Shown here one piece after another: positions 1-8,442 of a stretch of DNA of 64,000 nucleotides. The stretch is from Chryseolinea sp. H1M3-3 (GTDB lineage: Bacteria; Bacteroidota; Bacteroidia; Cytophagales; Cyclobacteriaceae). Each line of letters starts with the position of its first letter. Position 1 is the stretch's first letter. The notes below the pieces were generated by a model. It did no database searches. It had not been told where the DNA came from and worked only from the letters and a program-made list of their open reading frames with translations. The stretch is from positions 33,781-97,780 of the forward strand of contig NZ_JARKMY010000003.1 of assembly GCF_029360725.1 (NCBI RefSeq), given 5' to 3'. The translations under genes were made by a program, and so were the position numbers.

Positions 1-900
1 CCTCACAAATTTGATTCTTTATCCGACGTACACCGGGCATTCGGTTTACCCAAACCATTGCATCCGCTGCTAAGTCTGATAGATCACGCGGATGTTTCAT
101 TTCCCATGAATAGGTTTCCGCATCCCCATGTGTTGACTTTCTATAAGATATCGTATAAACCAAAACTTAGTGCGAAAATAAGATATGGTCAGGATTACTA
201 TGATTTTGATGAGGGCGGCTTATTGTTTGCCGCTCCCGGCCAGGTGATCGGCAATGATGCAAACGATGCTACGCCATGCTCGTTGTATACATTGCTGATT
301 CATCCTGATTTCCTGTGGAATCATCCGCTGGCAAGAAAAATAAAACAGTATGGCTTTTTTTCTTACTCAGCTAATGAGGCATTGCATTTGTCGGAACAGG
401 AAAAAGCCACGATCATTTCTATTTTTAAAATAATCGGGGAAGAGTTGAAAAGCAGGATCGACGATTTTACCCAGGATGTAATTATTTCTCAAATTGAGTT
501 ATTGCTAAACTACAGCAATCGGTTTTACAAGCGTCAGTTCATTACCCGAAAAACGGTCAATAGCGATCTGTTACAAAAACTCGAAGAAATTTTAGATGGA
601 CATTTCAATGATGAAAAATCATTGCGGGCAGGTTTACCAACCGTGCAATCCCTTGCCGAAACTTTAAACATTTCGCCAAGCTATTTGAGCGATATGCTGC
701 GTGCGCTAACAGGACAGAATACGCAACAGCACATTCACGACAAATTAATTGAGAAAGCGAAAGAAAAATTATCAGGCACCAGCTTAACGGTAAGTGAAGT
801 TGCATATGCATTGGGTTTTGAACATCCCCAATCTTTCAGCAAATTCTTCAAGACAAAAACAAATCTTTCGCCCTTGGAATTTAGACGATCTTTTAATTGA
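1..900 (+). CDS. AraC-family transcriptional regulator, 5'-truncated by window edge
   Basis: One-component DNA-binding regulator. The reading frame is open back to base 1 and encodes residues typical of this family's N-terminus (FDSLSDVHRAFGLPKPLHPL), so the TTG at 58 is probably internal and the real start lies before the window. The N-terminal part looks like a cupin-type sensor domain (FAAPGQVIG stretch). The last 100 or so residues carry the two helix-turn-helix units of AraC (LAETLNISPSYLSDMLRALTG, then VSEVAYALGFEHPQSFSKFFK). It converges on the LysR gene at 1003-1875. Its target cannot be read from the window because the upstream side is missing. Seen: the domain architecture and the open frame; inferred: regulatory role. 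Confidence 0.9.
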   Translation, partial: PHKFDSLSDVHRAFGLPKPLHPLLSLIDHADVSFPMNRFPHPHVLTFYKISYKPKLSAKIRYGQDYYDFDEGGLLFAAPGQVIGNDANDATPCSLYTLLIHPDFLWNHPLARKIKQYGFFSYSANEALHLSEQEKATIISIFKIIGEELKSRIDDFTQDVIISQIELLLNYSNRFYKRQFITRKTVNSDLLQKLEEILDGHFNDEKSLRAGLPTVQSLAETLNISPSYLSDMLRALTGQNTQQHIHDKLIEKAKEKLSGTSLTVSEVAYALGFEHPQSFSKFFKTKTNLSPLEFRRSFN

Positions 901-1002
901 TCAGCTTGGATACTCTAACACAAGGAGATTCACAAGTGATGTATCTCCAGGTAATTCCGAGGGCATTGGACTTGCTCGCAGGTTTCTAACGCTCAGTAAT
1001 TG

Positions 1003-1875
1003 CTACGCCTTTAGCAACAAATTCAGCAACTGTGGTTTTTGCTTTTCAAGGTCTTTATGCCAGAGCATTGTCAAATCAGCTTTCTGAGGAATATTTTTAA
1101 GTTCGATATATTTTACGCCATGAGGCTGTCCGCGTAAACCCGACTTTGGTTCTATAGTTATACCAATGCCAGCTTCAACCAGACGTATACCTGTACTTGC
1201 GAATGAAGTTTCATGCACGATCTTCGGGATAAAACCTGCGTCAAGACAAATTGATTCAATGGTAGCAACGTACAGTGAACTTTCATCCTTTGGTGGGAGA
1301 ATAAATCCTTCCTCCGCAAATACCGAAAAGTCGTTATAATTCTCCTGGGATACGGGGTGCCCTATGGGAACAACAACTACGAAGTTATCATGAAGTAAAA
1401 CTTTACTTTTTATACTTCCCTCTATCACCGGATTGGTAGTAAATCCGATTTCCAGCTCTTTATTTTCCAACGCCTTTACCTGCTGCAGGTTGGTGAGTTC
1501 AAACATGCGGGTTCTCATATTCGGAAATACCTGATTGATTTGCCGGATCATGTCGGGTAAAAATGCTTGCATGGCGGAATGCGTATAGCCAATTCGTATC
1601 TCACCCGCAACGCCTTTGTGAATTTGCTCCGTCCGGGTACATGCATCATTCCACTGCTGCAATATTCGCTCTACCTCGGTTTTGAAAAAAAGCCCGGCTT
1701 CGGTAAGCTCAACTTTGCGCTTGTTACGCTTAAACAGTTGCGCCCCTAGTGTGTCTTCAAGCTGTTGGATCTGACGGCTCAAGGCCGGCTGGGCGATGGA
1801 AGCGTCTTCCGATGCTTTTGTAAAATGCAATGTTCGAGCAACCTTTAAGAAGTTCTGCAGGATTTGAATGTCCAT
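1003..1875 (-). CDS. LysR-family transcriptional regulator
   Basis: Cytoplasmic regulator with an N-terminal winged helix-turn-helix (residues about 1-60: MDIQILQNFLKVARTLHFTK, then AQPALSRQIQQLEDTLGAQLF) and a C-terminal effector-binding domain of the periplasmic-binding-protein type. The frame is open for 26 more codons upstream, but the family's N-terminus begins exactly at the ATG at 1875, so that start is chosen. The length of about 290 residues is normal. It is divergent from the exported HExxH protein starting at 2025, and the 149-bp gap between the two starts may hold a shared control region, as is common for LysR regulators. The effector is unknown. Confidence 0.92.
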   Translation of the reverse strand: MDIQILQNFLKVARTLHFTKASEDASIAQPALSRQIQQLEDTLGAQLFKRNKRKVELTEAGLFFKTEVERILQQWNDACTRTEQIHKGVAGEIRIGYTHSAMQAFLPDMIRQINQVFPNMRTRMFELTNLQQVKALENKELEIGFTTNPVIEGSIKSKVLLHDNFVVVVPIGHPVSQENYNDFSVFAEEGFILPPKDESSLYVATIESICLDAGFIPKIVHETSFASTGIRLVEAGIGITIEPKSGLRGQPHGVKYIELKNIPQKADLTMLWHKDLEKQKPQLLNLLLKA

Positions 1876-2024
1876 GATCTTCGGCCTTTGAAGTTTGTAT
1901 CGCTCATTCTTACAGGACAGCGTGTTATTCCATTTGGGAATAAGTCTATTCAAATTAAGTATTTTTCTTTATTGAAAAGAAGTGATTGCTTTGTCAAATG
2001 TCCACACAATGGGGGATTATAACC

Positions 2025-2759
2025 ATGCAGAAACTCATTTTACCCATCGCATTTTTTTCATTAGTAATATTATCTCCCTTTCAAAGTACCTCTCAAACCG
2101 TAAAGTCCGGACAAAACATATCCGCACCAAAGATTTTTCTGGTGTACCCCAAAAACGGAACTCCGTTTGACCGAGAATGCGGAAGCTTTATGCAGAAGCC
2201 AGTTGAAAAATCTTCGATTGATGAGGCGGCAAGCCGCCTTGGAGAATTTCAGGATTTATGGGACAAAGATGGTGCATTGTTTATGGAAACGGCACTACAA
2301 GAAGTAGGTGTTCCGTTCCCATACAGGGAGATGCAAGCAACACTTACCGTCTGCGATTTGTCGTCTGTGAGTTCACCGCTGATCATTAATGTAAAAGGCT
2401 TCCTGTCGTCTGCGGTAAATCAACATCCCCTGTGGGCTTTCCCTGAGATCGTTTTTCATGAAGTAATGCATACCTATGTTCGAAATGTTTATGACATTTC
2501 ACCACTGAGGAAAAAATATGCATCAGAACCGCCCGTAGTTTTAAATCATCTTCATGAGATGGCCCTTGAAAAAATGATTCTTGTAAAACTTAATAGAGGG
2601 GAATTGTTAAACTGGGTGGACAACCGTTATCGCAATCTTTTTCCACCTGTTTATAAACGTGCCTGGGAAATCGTAAATGACATAGAAGGTTATGAAGCAT
2701 TTATCGATGAATTAAAAACCATGCCATCCAGCCAAAGCGTTAGAAATACTTCAAAATAG
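2025..2759 (+). CDS. Exported protein with HExxH zinc-metalloprotease-like motif
   Basis: About 244 residues. An N-terminal signal peptide (MQKLILPIAFFSLVILSP, ending near STSQT) suggests export to the periplasm. The central motif HEVMH (about residues 145-149), in the context FPEIVFHEVMHTYVRN, matches the HExxH zinc-binding signature of gluzincin-type metallopeptidases. A possible downstream third ligand is the glutamate in LHEMALEKM about 30 residues later. I do not recognise the family, so peptidase activity is an inference. An earlier in-frame ATG at 1986 would put polar residues before the signal peptide, so 2025 is preferred. It is divergent from the LysR gene. Confidence 0.7.
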   Translation: MQKLILPIAFFSLVILSPFQSTSQTVKSGQNISAPKIFLVYPKNGTPFDRECGSFMQKPVEKSSIDEAASRLGEFQDLWDKDGALFMETALQEVGVPFPYREMQATLTVCDLSSVSSPLIINVKGFLSSAVNQHPLWAFPEIVFHEVMHTYVRNVYDISPLRKKYASEPPVVLNHLHEMALEKMILVKLNRGELLNWVDNRYRNLFPPVYKRAWEIVNDIEGYEAFIDELKTMPSSQSVRNTSK

Positions 2760-2801
2760 GAATTAGTTTTTTGATGGTAATCGTTTTTAAAGATTGACGT
2801 T

Positions 2802-2916
2802 ATGTTAAAAAAAGTTTCTCCTCATCACCTGATCGGAATATTCATAATCTCCTTTGCAACATTGCTCTTGGACTTTCACTAGTGAGGTATTTTCGGTCTC
2901 GATGCGGTAATCCATA
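2802..2916 (+). pseudogene. Decayed remnant resembling the N-terminus of a spermidine-synthase-like membrane protein
   Basis: An ATG at 2802 opens 26 codons (MLKKVSPHHLIGIFIISFAT and so on) that run into a stop. If one base is restored near 2873 the frame continues as LLLELSLVRYF. This resembles the first transmembrane helix of membrane-fused spermidine-synthase-like or MFS proteins, which often start with an SFATLLLELSLTR-type segment. The rest of such a protein (about 600-800 residues) is not recognisable in the following 400 bases, so this would be a truncated relic. The family match is from memory and short, so the call is tentative. Confidence 0.3.
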
Positions 2917-3315
2917 GATTGACTTGAGTAATCATGGGGATATTACCCATCTTCTCCAAAATGACCTGGGCAATCAAGCTCACAACGGTAGTGTTTTCTC
3001 ACGAATGGTCTGGTGTTGTCTCTGGTCGTCGCGGGGCCAGTCTATGTTGATGATTTTTTGGGATTATCCGGATGATGCTCGTGAATGTCTGTAAACCGCC
3101 CGCCTGTCGTCCTTTGACTATTTGAAAGCATCGTTCCTTTTTGCAAAAACATTCTTTAAGCTGACCGATTTTAATAAATAAAAACCTGTGACAAAAAAAG
3201 GCAGGCGCTTGCATTCGAAATTAAATGCTTGCTTTTTTATATTTTGTCTCCGAAAACCGTGAATAAACGTGGAATGCAAGGGGATGTGTGTATTTTCTTT
3301 CGGAATTTTGAAGTT
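2917..3315. other. Intergenic stretch without a supported gene
   Basis: About 400 bases between the relic and the Kelch-type regulator. Short open frames exist but none has protein-like composition or a recognisable domain. It may carry the promoter of the downstream regulator, but I see no clear TTG/TAnnTTTG pair. Confidence 0.4.
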
Positions 3316-5847
3316 ATGCTTTCGTCGTTAAAATCGTTATGCTGTGTATTGCTAATGTTTGGGTTTATGCCGCTGCATGCGTCGTCGCCGGGAGGATTGA
3401 AGTTTCATGGCAGTGAACAACCCATCAATCAACGGACGTCGTACAATGTTTTCGGTAATAAAACTATCACGTTCTCAGACTATTTCGATATTGATTTTAG
3501 CCTCTCACTTTACCCTGAATCGGAGTTCGGCTATATTCTGCGAATCAAAAACAAAGAAAGCAATAGAATCTATAATCTTTTTTATGATGGTCAAGGTGAT
3601 AACCTCACCTTCAAGTTTAATGAAGAAGGTAAGAGCAATCTGATCGTAGCCAACATCGACAGGGCGGAATTGCTTAACATGCATTGGTTCAAAATGAAAA
3701 TCTCATTCGACCTGAAAGGCGATTCCATAAAACTCACAATAAACAATCAAACATTTAGCACTGGAAATGAAAAGTTTCCCGACGTGTATTCGCCGGTCAT
3801 ACTTTTCGGCAGAAGTGATCATATTATTGATGTACCCTCATTCGCGATAAAAAACCTTTCTGTCGGCAATCATGAGAAGCACTCCTTTGCTTTAGATGAA
3901 AGCAAAGGCAGCATCGTCCATGATGTCAGAGGCGAAGCCGTTGGTGCAGTTTTAAATCCGGAGTGGTTGGTAAATGACGCGTACCACTGGAGATATAAAA
4001 CATCATTTAAGTCGCAATCGGTAGCCGGCGCAAATTATAATCCTGAAAGGAAGGAGATATATTATTTCAACCGCGATTCGTTGTATATCTACAACACGAG
4101 ATCGGGTGTCACAAACCTCAAAGTCTTCCAGGAAAAATGTCCGGTTGAACTCGTATTAGGAACCAACTTCATTGATACAAAACATGAGAAACTGTATGCG
4201 TATGAAACATACAATGATGACTATGCCGGCCCAACCGTAGCGAGCCTGGACCTGGGTTCGTATCAATGGACAGCCGAAAGCTCCGAGCAACTACCCAGTC
4301 CGTTGCATCACCATGGCGCTTACTTCAACCCCTCTGCAGAGCAATTCACTTTGTTTGGTGGTTTCGGACGCATGCGCTACAGTAAGGATTTCTTCTCCTA
4401 TGATTTAAATAAAAAGGAATGGGATACCGTGGCAGGTTTTACCGGAGACTTTCTATCACCCCGATACTTTTCGTCGGTTGGCTATTTAAAAAAAACCAAC
4501 TCCATCTATGTTTTTGGCGGAATGGGTAATGAATCGGGAGAGCAGACCGTTGGAAGAAAATACTATTATGATCTGTACAAGATAGACCTCGATACAAAAC
4601 ATATTTCAAAGCTTTGGGAAATTCAATGGAAACAGGACAATATGGTTCCCGTACGAGGAATGGTTATTCTCGACGATTCATGCTTTTATACGCTATGCTA
4701 TCCAGAGCATTTTTCTGAATCACTTCTTAAGCTGTACAAATTTTCACTGAAGGATGGTACTTACGAGATACTTGGAGATTCAATTCCGATACGCTCAGAT
4801 AAAATTACAACCAACGCTAATCTCTACTATGACAGTGTACTAAACAATTTATTTGCTGTTGTTCAGGAATTTGACGATGACATTTCTTCAAATGTGAAAG
4901 TTTATTCCTTGTCATTCCCTCCACTTACGGCGCAGGAACTGGCAAGTTATTCAATGGAGAAAAACAACTACACCTTAGCGGTAGTTATACTTTCGTTTTC
5001 ATTGGTAGCTATCCTGGGTTATCTTTTTTATAAGAAGCTGGGATACAAAAAATCCAGGGAGGTTAGATATCCTGTTGGGCCAGACTCCATTGCTATTAAT
5101 AAAATCGAAACGCCGGCAAATAAGATTGAAGGCCCAACAAGAGCTAACAGCATTTACCTTTTCGGAGATTTCACTGTACGTGACAAAAAAAATCGGGACA
5201 TTACTTACATGTTTAGCGCTCAGCTGAAGCAAATCTTCTGTCTGATATTGCAATACAGCATAACCGATGAGGGCATTGCGTCACAGCGACTCAGCAATAT
5301 CCTATGGCCCGACAAGCCTGCCGACAAAGTGAAAAATTCCAGGGGAGTTACTATAAATCATTTGCGTAAAGTTTTAAGTGAACTTGACGGCATAGAATTA
5401 ATATATGAAAAAGGCCACTTTAAAATAGAGCAAGGCCCGGGAGTCTACTGTGACTATACCCGTTGCATACAGTTAATCTTCACGAAGGATGCAGAACGAC
5501 ACAGAGATGAACTCGTTGAAATATTATCGCGCGGCAAGTTTCTGCAACTCTCTGACCATCCGCTGTATGATTCATTTAAAGAAGAGATGGAAAAGAAACT
5601 GGAACCGGTATTGATTGTAGAAATGGAAAAAAGTTTTTCAGCGGAGCGCTATCATACAACGATTGCCTTAGCAGAAGCTATATTTAATATCGATCCACTC
5701 AATGATGTAGCGCTGACGTATCAAATTAAGGCGATGCAAAAATTAAAAATGAATGACGAAGCCAGAATCCGCTATCAGGCTTTTGTTATTGAATATAGAA
5801 AAGCAATGGGCAATGATTATTCTCATCCTTACAAAGGTTCAACATGA
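3316..5847 (+). CDS. Membrane-anchored LamG/Kelch sensor with winged-helix and BTAD-like output domain
   Basis: About 843 residues. Order from the N-terminus: signal peptide (MLSSLKSLCCVLLMFGFMPL), a LamG/concanavalin-like sandwich (about 30-210), a Kelch-type propeller (about 230-560, with repeats such as FTLFGGFGRMRY and SIYVFGGMGNESG), one transmembrane helix (NYTLAVVILSFSLVAILGYL), then a cytoplasmic winged-helix domain (IYLFGDFTV to KGHFKIE). A C-terminal helical region resembles the BTAD domain of SARP regulators. This layout suggests an outside sensor linked directly to DNA binding. Start 3316 is chosen because the signal peptide begins there. It faces the mannan locus tail to tail and is the only regulator next to it, so it may control that locus (inference). 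Confidence 0.8.
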   Translation: MLSSLKSLCCVLLMFGFMPLHASSPGGLKFHGSEQPINQRTSYNVFGNKTITFSDYFDIDFSLSLYPESEFGYILRIKNKESNRIYNLFYDGQGDNLTFKFNEEGKSNLIVANIDRAELLNMHWFKMKISFDLKGDSIKLTINNQTFSTGNEKFPDVYSPVILFGRSDHIIDVPSFAIKNLSVGNHEKHSFALDESKGSIVHDVRGEAVGAVLNPEWLVNDAYHWRYKTSFKSQSVAGANYNPERKEIYYFNRDSLYIYNTRSGVTNLKVFQEKCPVELVLGTNFIDTKHEKLYAYETYNDDYAGPTVASLDLGSYQWTAESSEQLPSPLHHHGAYFNPSAEQFTLFGGFGRMRYSKDFFSYDLNKKEWDTVAGFTGDFLSPRYFSSVGYLKKTNSIYVFGGMGNESGEQTVGRKYYYDLYKIDLDTKHISKLWEIQWKQDNMVPVRGMVILDDSCFYTLCYPEHFSESLLKLYKFSLKDGTYEILGDSIPIRSDKITTNANLYYDSVLNNLFAVVQEFDDDISSNVKVYSLSFPPLTAQELASYSMEKNNYTLAVVILSFSLVAILGYLFYKKLGYKKSREVRYPVGPDSIAINKIETPANKIEGPTRANSIYLFGDFTVRDKKNRDITYMFSAQLKQIFCLILQYSITDEGIASQRLSNILWPDKPADKVKNSRGVTINHLRKVLSELDGIELIYEKGHFKIEQGPGVYCDYTRCIQLIFTKDAERHRDELVEILSRGKFLQLSDHPLYDSFKEEMEKKLEPVLIVEMEKSFSAERYHTTIALAEAIFNIDPLNDVALTYQIKAMQKLKMNDEARIRYQAFVIEYRKAMGNDYSHPYKGST

Positions 5848-5854
5848 GCTATAC

Positions 5855-5869
5855 CGCGAATGCTTCGCG
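5855..5869. terminator. Short GC-rich hairpin between convergent genes
   Basis: CGCGAA and TTCGCG form a perfect 6-bp stem around a 3-base loop, just after the Kelch regulator's stop and before the end of the minus-strand DUF4965 gene. There is no clean T-run, so termination is only suggested. Confidence 0.4.
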
Positions 5870-5916
5870 ATTCCAATTATCTATTACTCTTTATTCGAGT
5901 TAGCTTATCAAATTAA

Positions 5917-8421
5917 TTATTTTTCATCCAGCATCTTAATAAAATAACCTCCCACTACCGAACGAGCCTGAAATCCGACCTGTGTCGCATCGGGTGTTTC
6001 ATACCAGTCGCTCATTGGGACACGGTCAGGCGTTTCAATAACAAAACCATAAACCGGGTCAACAAATTTCCGGAAAGTGGACGTATCACTTGCTAGCGTG
6101 GCGGTCCATATAATCCAATCTGCTTTTGTATACGTGCGCCGGTTATCCAATGGCAATCCATATTTATTTTGTTTCGTTAGATAATAAGCAACTTCTTTCT
6201 GCAACACTTCCTCAGGAAAAATTCCGAGGTTTAACAATTTATCCCAAACAAGATTATATTTCTGACTCCATGTTCCGGGCTGATCGAACGTCAATCGGAA
6301 ATGGTCACCATCGTCAGCCATTTTTATCCACTCCTGCGCCATGCCCTTCGCTGCCGATGTGTATTTTTCGGATACATCTTTTTTGCCAAGCATTTCCGCC
6401 AGCTTTCCATAACCGGCAATGCCCATTATAGCTTTAGCCGAAAGATTTACGTTGTGAGCAAAATGTCCTGCGAAGTCATCGGTACAAAGTTGATTCTCGG
6501 GATCAAGTCCGTGTTCGAGAAGATAATTCGCCCAGGTCGTCAGGGCTTCCCAATGTTTCTCAGCGTAGCCGGCATTCCCCTCTACATCAGCAATAGCCGT
6601 TGTCAAAATTAACATATTGCCACATTCCTCCACTGGCATATCGCCGCCATACGTTTGTCCATTGGCCTGGGGATAAGTGCCTACATCATGAGCGGCAAAA
6701 GGTTTGGTCCATTTTCCGCTTTCAGTATAGTAAAAGATCGGGTTCAACATTCCTTTCAAAAGTTCTGGATTGTATTTCAAAAATAAAGGCGCAGATGGAT
6801 AGGTTACATCCACCGTACCGATGGATCCATTGCTGAAATTCTCCTTTGATAGGAACAGCGTGTTGCCTTGCGTATCCTTAACCAATTTGTGCGCCGCAAT
6901 GGATTGACGATAAGCCAGCAGACAAAGGCGTGCATAGTTTTCGCCGCCTGCTTGAAGTGCTTCGCGATAGATTTTGCTGTCAAAATCATCACACCGAGCC
7001 ATTATTTTCTTGTAGTCGGTGGCAGCGGCAATCAGGGCTTTGTCAAACGTGACCTGACCGTCTTTCGTCCACCACGCCTTAAGATTATCTCCAAAATATT
7101 GTATCGATTCAAGATCATCGTATGCCAGCATCACATAGCCTGATTCGGGTGTAGTGGAAACTTTGTCAAGATTGTCAGTATAAGCAAGTACAGGCATTGT
7201 ATTAGACATGACTGCTGTGATTTTGTCGCTTGCAGAATTTATTTTGCCTCCTTTTACAAAAGATTCTTTCATCGAAGAGAAGCCTCCAACAGCTACAGCG
7301 GTGTTTGTAGATTCAGTGGAAGCCAGATAAAAATACCCCCAGTCTATACGCACATTGTCGCCCTTCTTTTGCAAAATGGATTGTTCCGTTGTTCCGGCTT
7401 TAGCGAAATTGACCGCACCAGTTTTTCCAGCGGTAACTTCAACTTCCTGGTTTAATTCATTAACGGCCCACTCGGGTGTTGCATCAAAATATACCGCCAC
7501 ATCGTGTGATTTCCCATCGTTAGATACCACTTCATAACTGACGTAGTTTACTGGTCGCGAAAGCAAATCCAAATCGTCCATCAGCAATGGAGAAACAAAT
7601 TCCAGGTGTAAGTCCACAGGGCCGCAGGTGAAATCATACTTCGTTTGTGTTGCTGTGATCTTTACGCTTTTTTGAATTGCAGTTTGTTTAAAGGTGGGCT
7701 TCTGATCACTTTCTTTAAAAATACCAAAGTCAACATAAGCCAAACCACCGCGATCAAGACAGTGGGCAGCGATAATATTTTTCCCACCAGCATTCAACAG
7801 ACTCTTATCAAGTTTCAGCGTCACATTGCTCCTGGCGCGGTTGCCTGTATTAACGATCTGAGTTCCGTTCAGGTATAACTCGAAATCGTCATCGTGAGAA
7901 TAATTTAAATAGAGTTCATTGCTTTCGTTAGCTGGTAAGTTGAATTCCCTGCGCACCCATATTTCCTTTGTTTCCCAAGACGTATTCGTTTCGAAGGTAT
8001 TGGGTGTGCCAAAACCTGCTTTGCCACTTTTCCATGAAGCGTCGTTGAACCCCGGTTTCTCCCACCCTTTTGCAGGTTCTTTGATAACGAATCTACCCTC
8101 CCAGGCTTCATATTTCGCGTTGGGTAAAACTGGCTGCAGTGGAGTTTCTTCCTTTCCAAGGAATCTGTACGTTTGCCCGTCAACCCGCACGGCACCGATC
8201 AACGAATGATTTTTGCCTGTCCAGTGCTTTACCGGACTGTCAAATAACTGGTCGGAGGTTGACCATGCGCTCGTATAAGGATCAATTGTTATTAACGGAT
8301 AGGCTGGCGCACGAAACTCGCGGCCGGCTTCCTCATTTTGTTTCTCCTGTTGGGCACATGAACCCAAACTGAAGGTTACAACAAAAACGGCGAGTATTTT
8401 ATTTAAAGATATCTTGAACAT
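5917..8421 (-). CDS. DUF4965/DUF1793 glutaminase-like lipoprotein with inserted sugar-binding-like domain
   Basis: 834 residues, with a lipoprotein signal (FSLGSC, Cys22). A DUF4964-type start (APAYPLITIDPYTSAWSTSD, then HWTGKNHSLIGAVRVDGQTY) is followed by an insert at about 105-220 that reads like a GH2-type jelly roll (GFNDASWKSGKAGFG, IWVRREFNLP, DDDFELYLNGTQI). DUF5127, DUF4965 and DUF1793-like segments follow (EALQAGGENYARLCLLAYRQ, VEECGNMLILTTAIA, DNRRTYTKADWIIWTATLA). Database names call this family glutaminase A-like, but inside polysaccharide loci such six-hairpin-type proteins are suspected glycosidases. It is the last gene of the locus, 21 bp behind GH92. The actual substrate is unknown. 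Confidence 0.85.
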   Translation of the reverse strand: MFKISLNKILAVFVVTFSLGSCAQQEKQNEEAGREFRAPAYPLITIDPYTSAWSTSDQLFDSPVKHWTGKNHSLIGAVRVDGQTYRFLGKEETPLQPVLPNAKYEAWEGRFVIKEPAKGWEKPGFNDASWKSGKAGFGTPNTFETNTSWETKEIWVRREFNLPANESNELYLNYSHDDDFELYLNGTQIVNTGNRARSNVTLKLDKSLLNAGGKNIIAAHCLDRGGLAYVDFGIFKESDQKPTFKQTAIQKSVKITATQTKYDFTCGPVDLHLEFVSPLLMDDLDLLSRPVNYVSYEVVSNDGKSHDVAVYFDATPEWAVNELNQEVEVTAGKTGAVNFAKAGTTEQSILQKKGDNVRIDWGYFYLASTESTNTAVAVGGFSSMKESFVKGGKINSASDKITAVMSNTMPVLAYTDNLDKVSTTPESGYVMLAYDDLESIQYFGDNLKAWWTKDGQVTFDKALIAAATDYKKIMARCDDFDSKIYREALQAGGENYARLCLLAYRQSIAAHKLVKDTQGNTLFLSKENFSNGSIGTVDVTYPSAPLFLKYNPELLKGMLNPIFYYTESGKWTKPFAAHDVGTYPQANGQTYGGDMPVEECGNMLILTTAIADVEGNAGYAEKHWEALTTWANYLLEHGLDPENQLCTDDFAGHFAHNVNLSAKAIMGIAGYGKLAEMLGKKDVSEKYTSAAKGMAQEWIKMADDGDHFRLTFDQPGTWSQKYNLVWDKLLNLGIFPEEVLQKEVAYYLTKQNKYGLPLDNRRTYTKADWIIWTATLASDTSTFRKFVDPVYGFVIETPDRVPMSDWYETPDATQVGFQARSVVGGYFIKMLDEK

Positions 8422-8442
8422 AAAACTTAATTCCTTTGCTGT

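Noticed and set aside
58..60. TTG at 58 as start of the first AraC gene
   Set aside because: The frame stays open to base 1 and the residues upstream fit the family's N-terminus, so the gene most likely starts outside the window.
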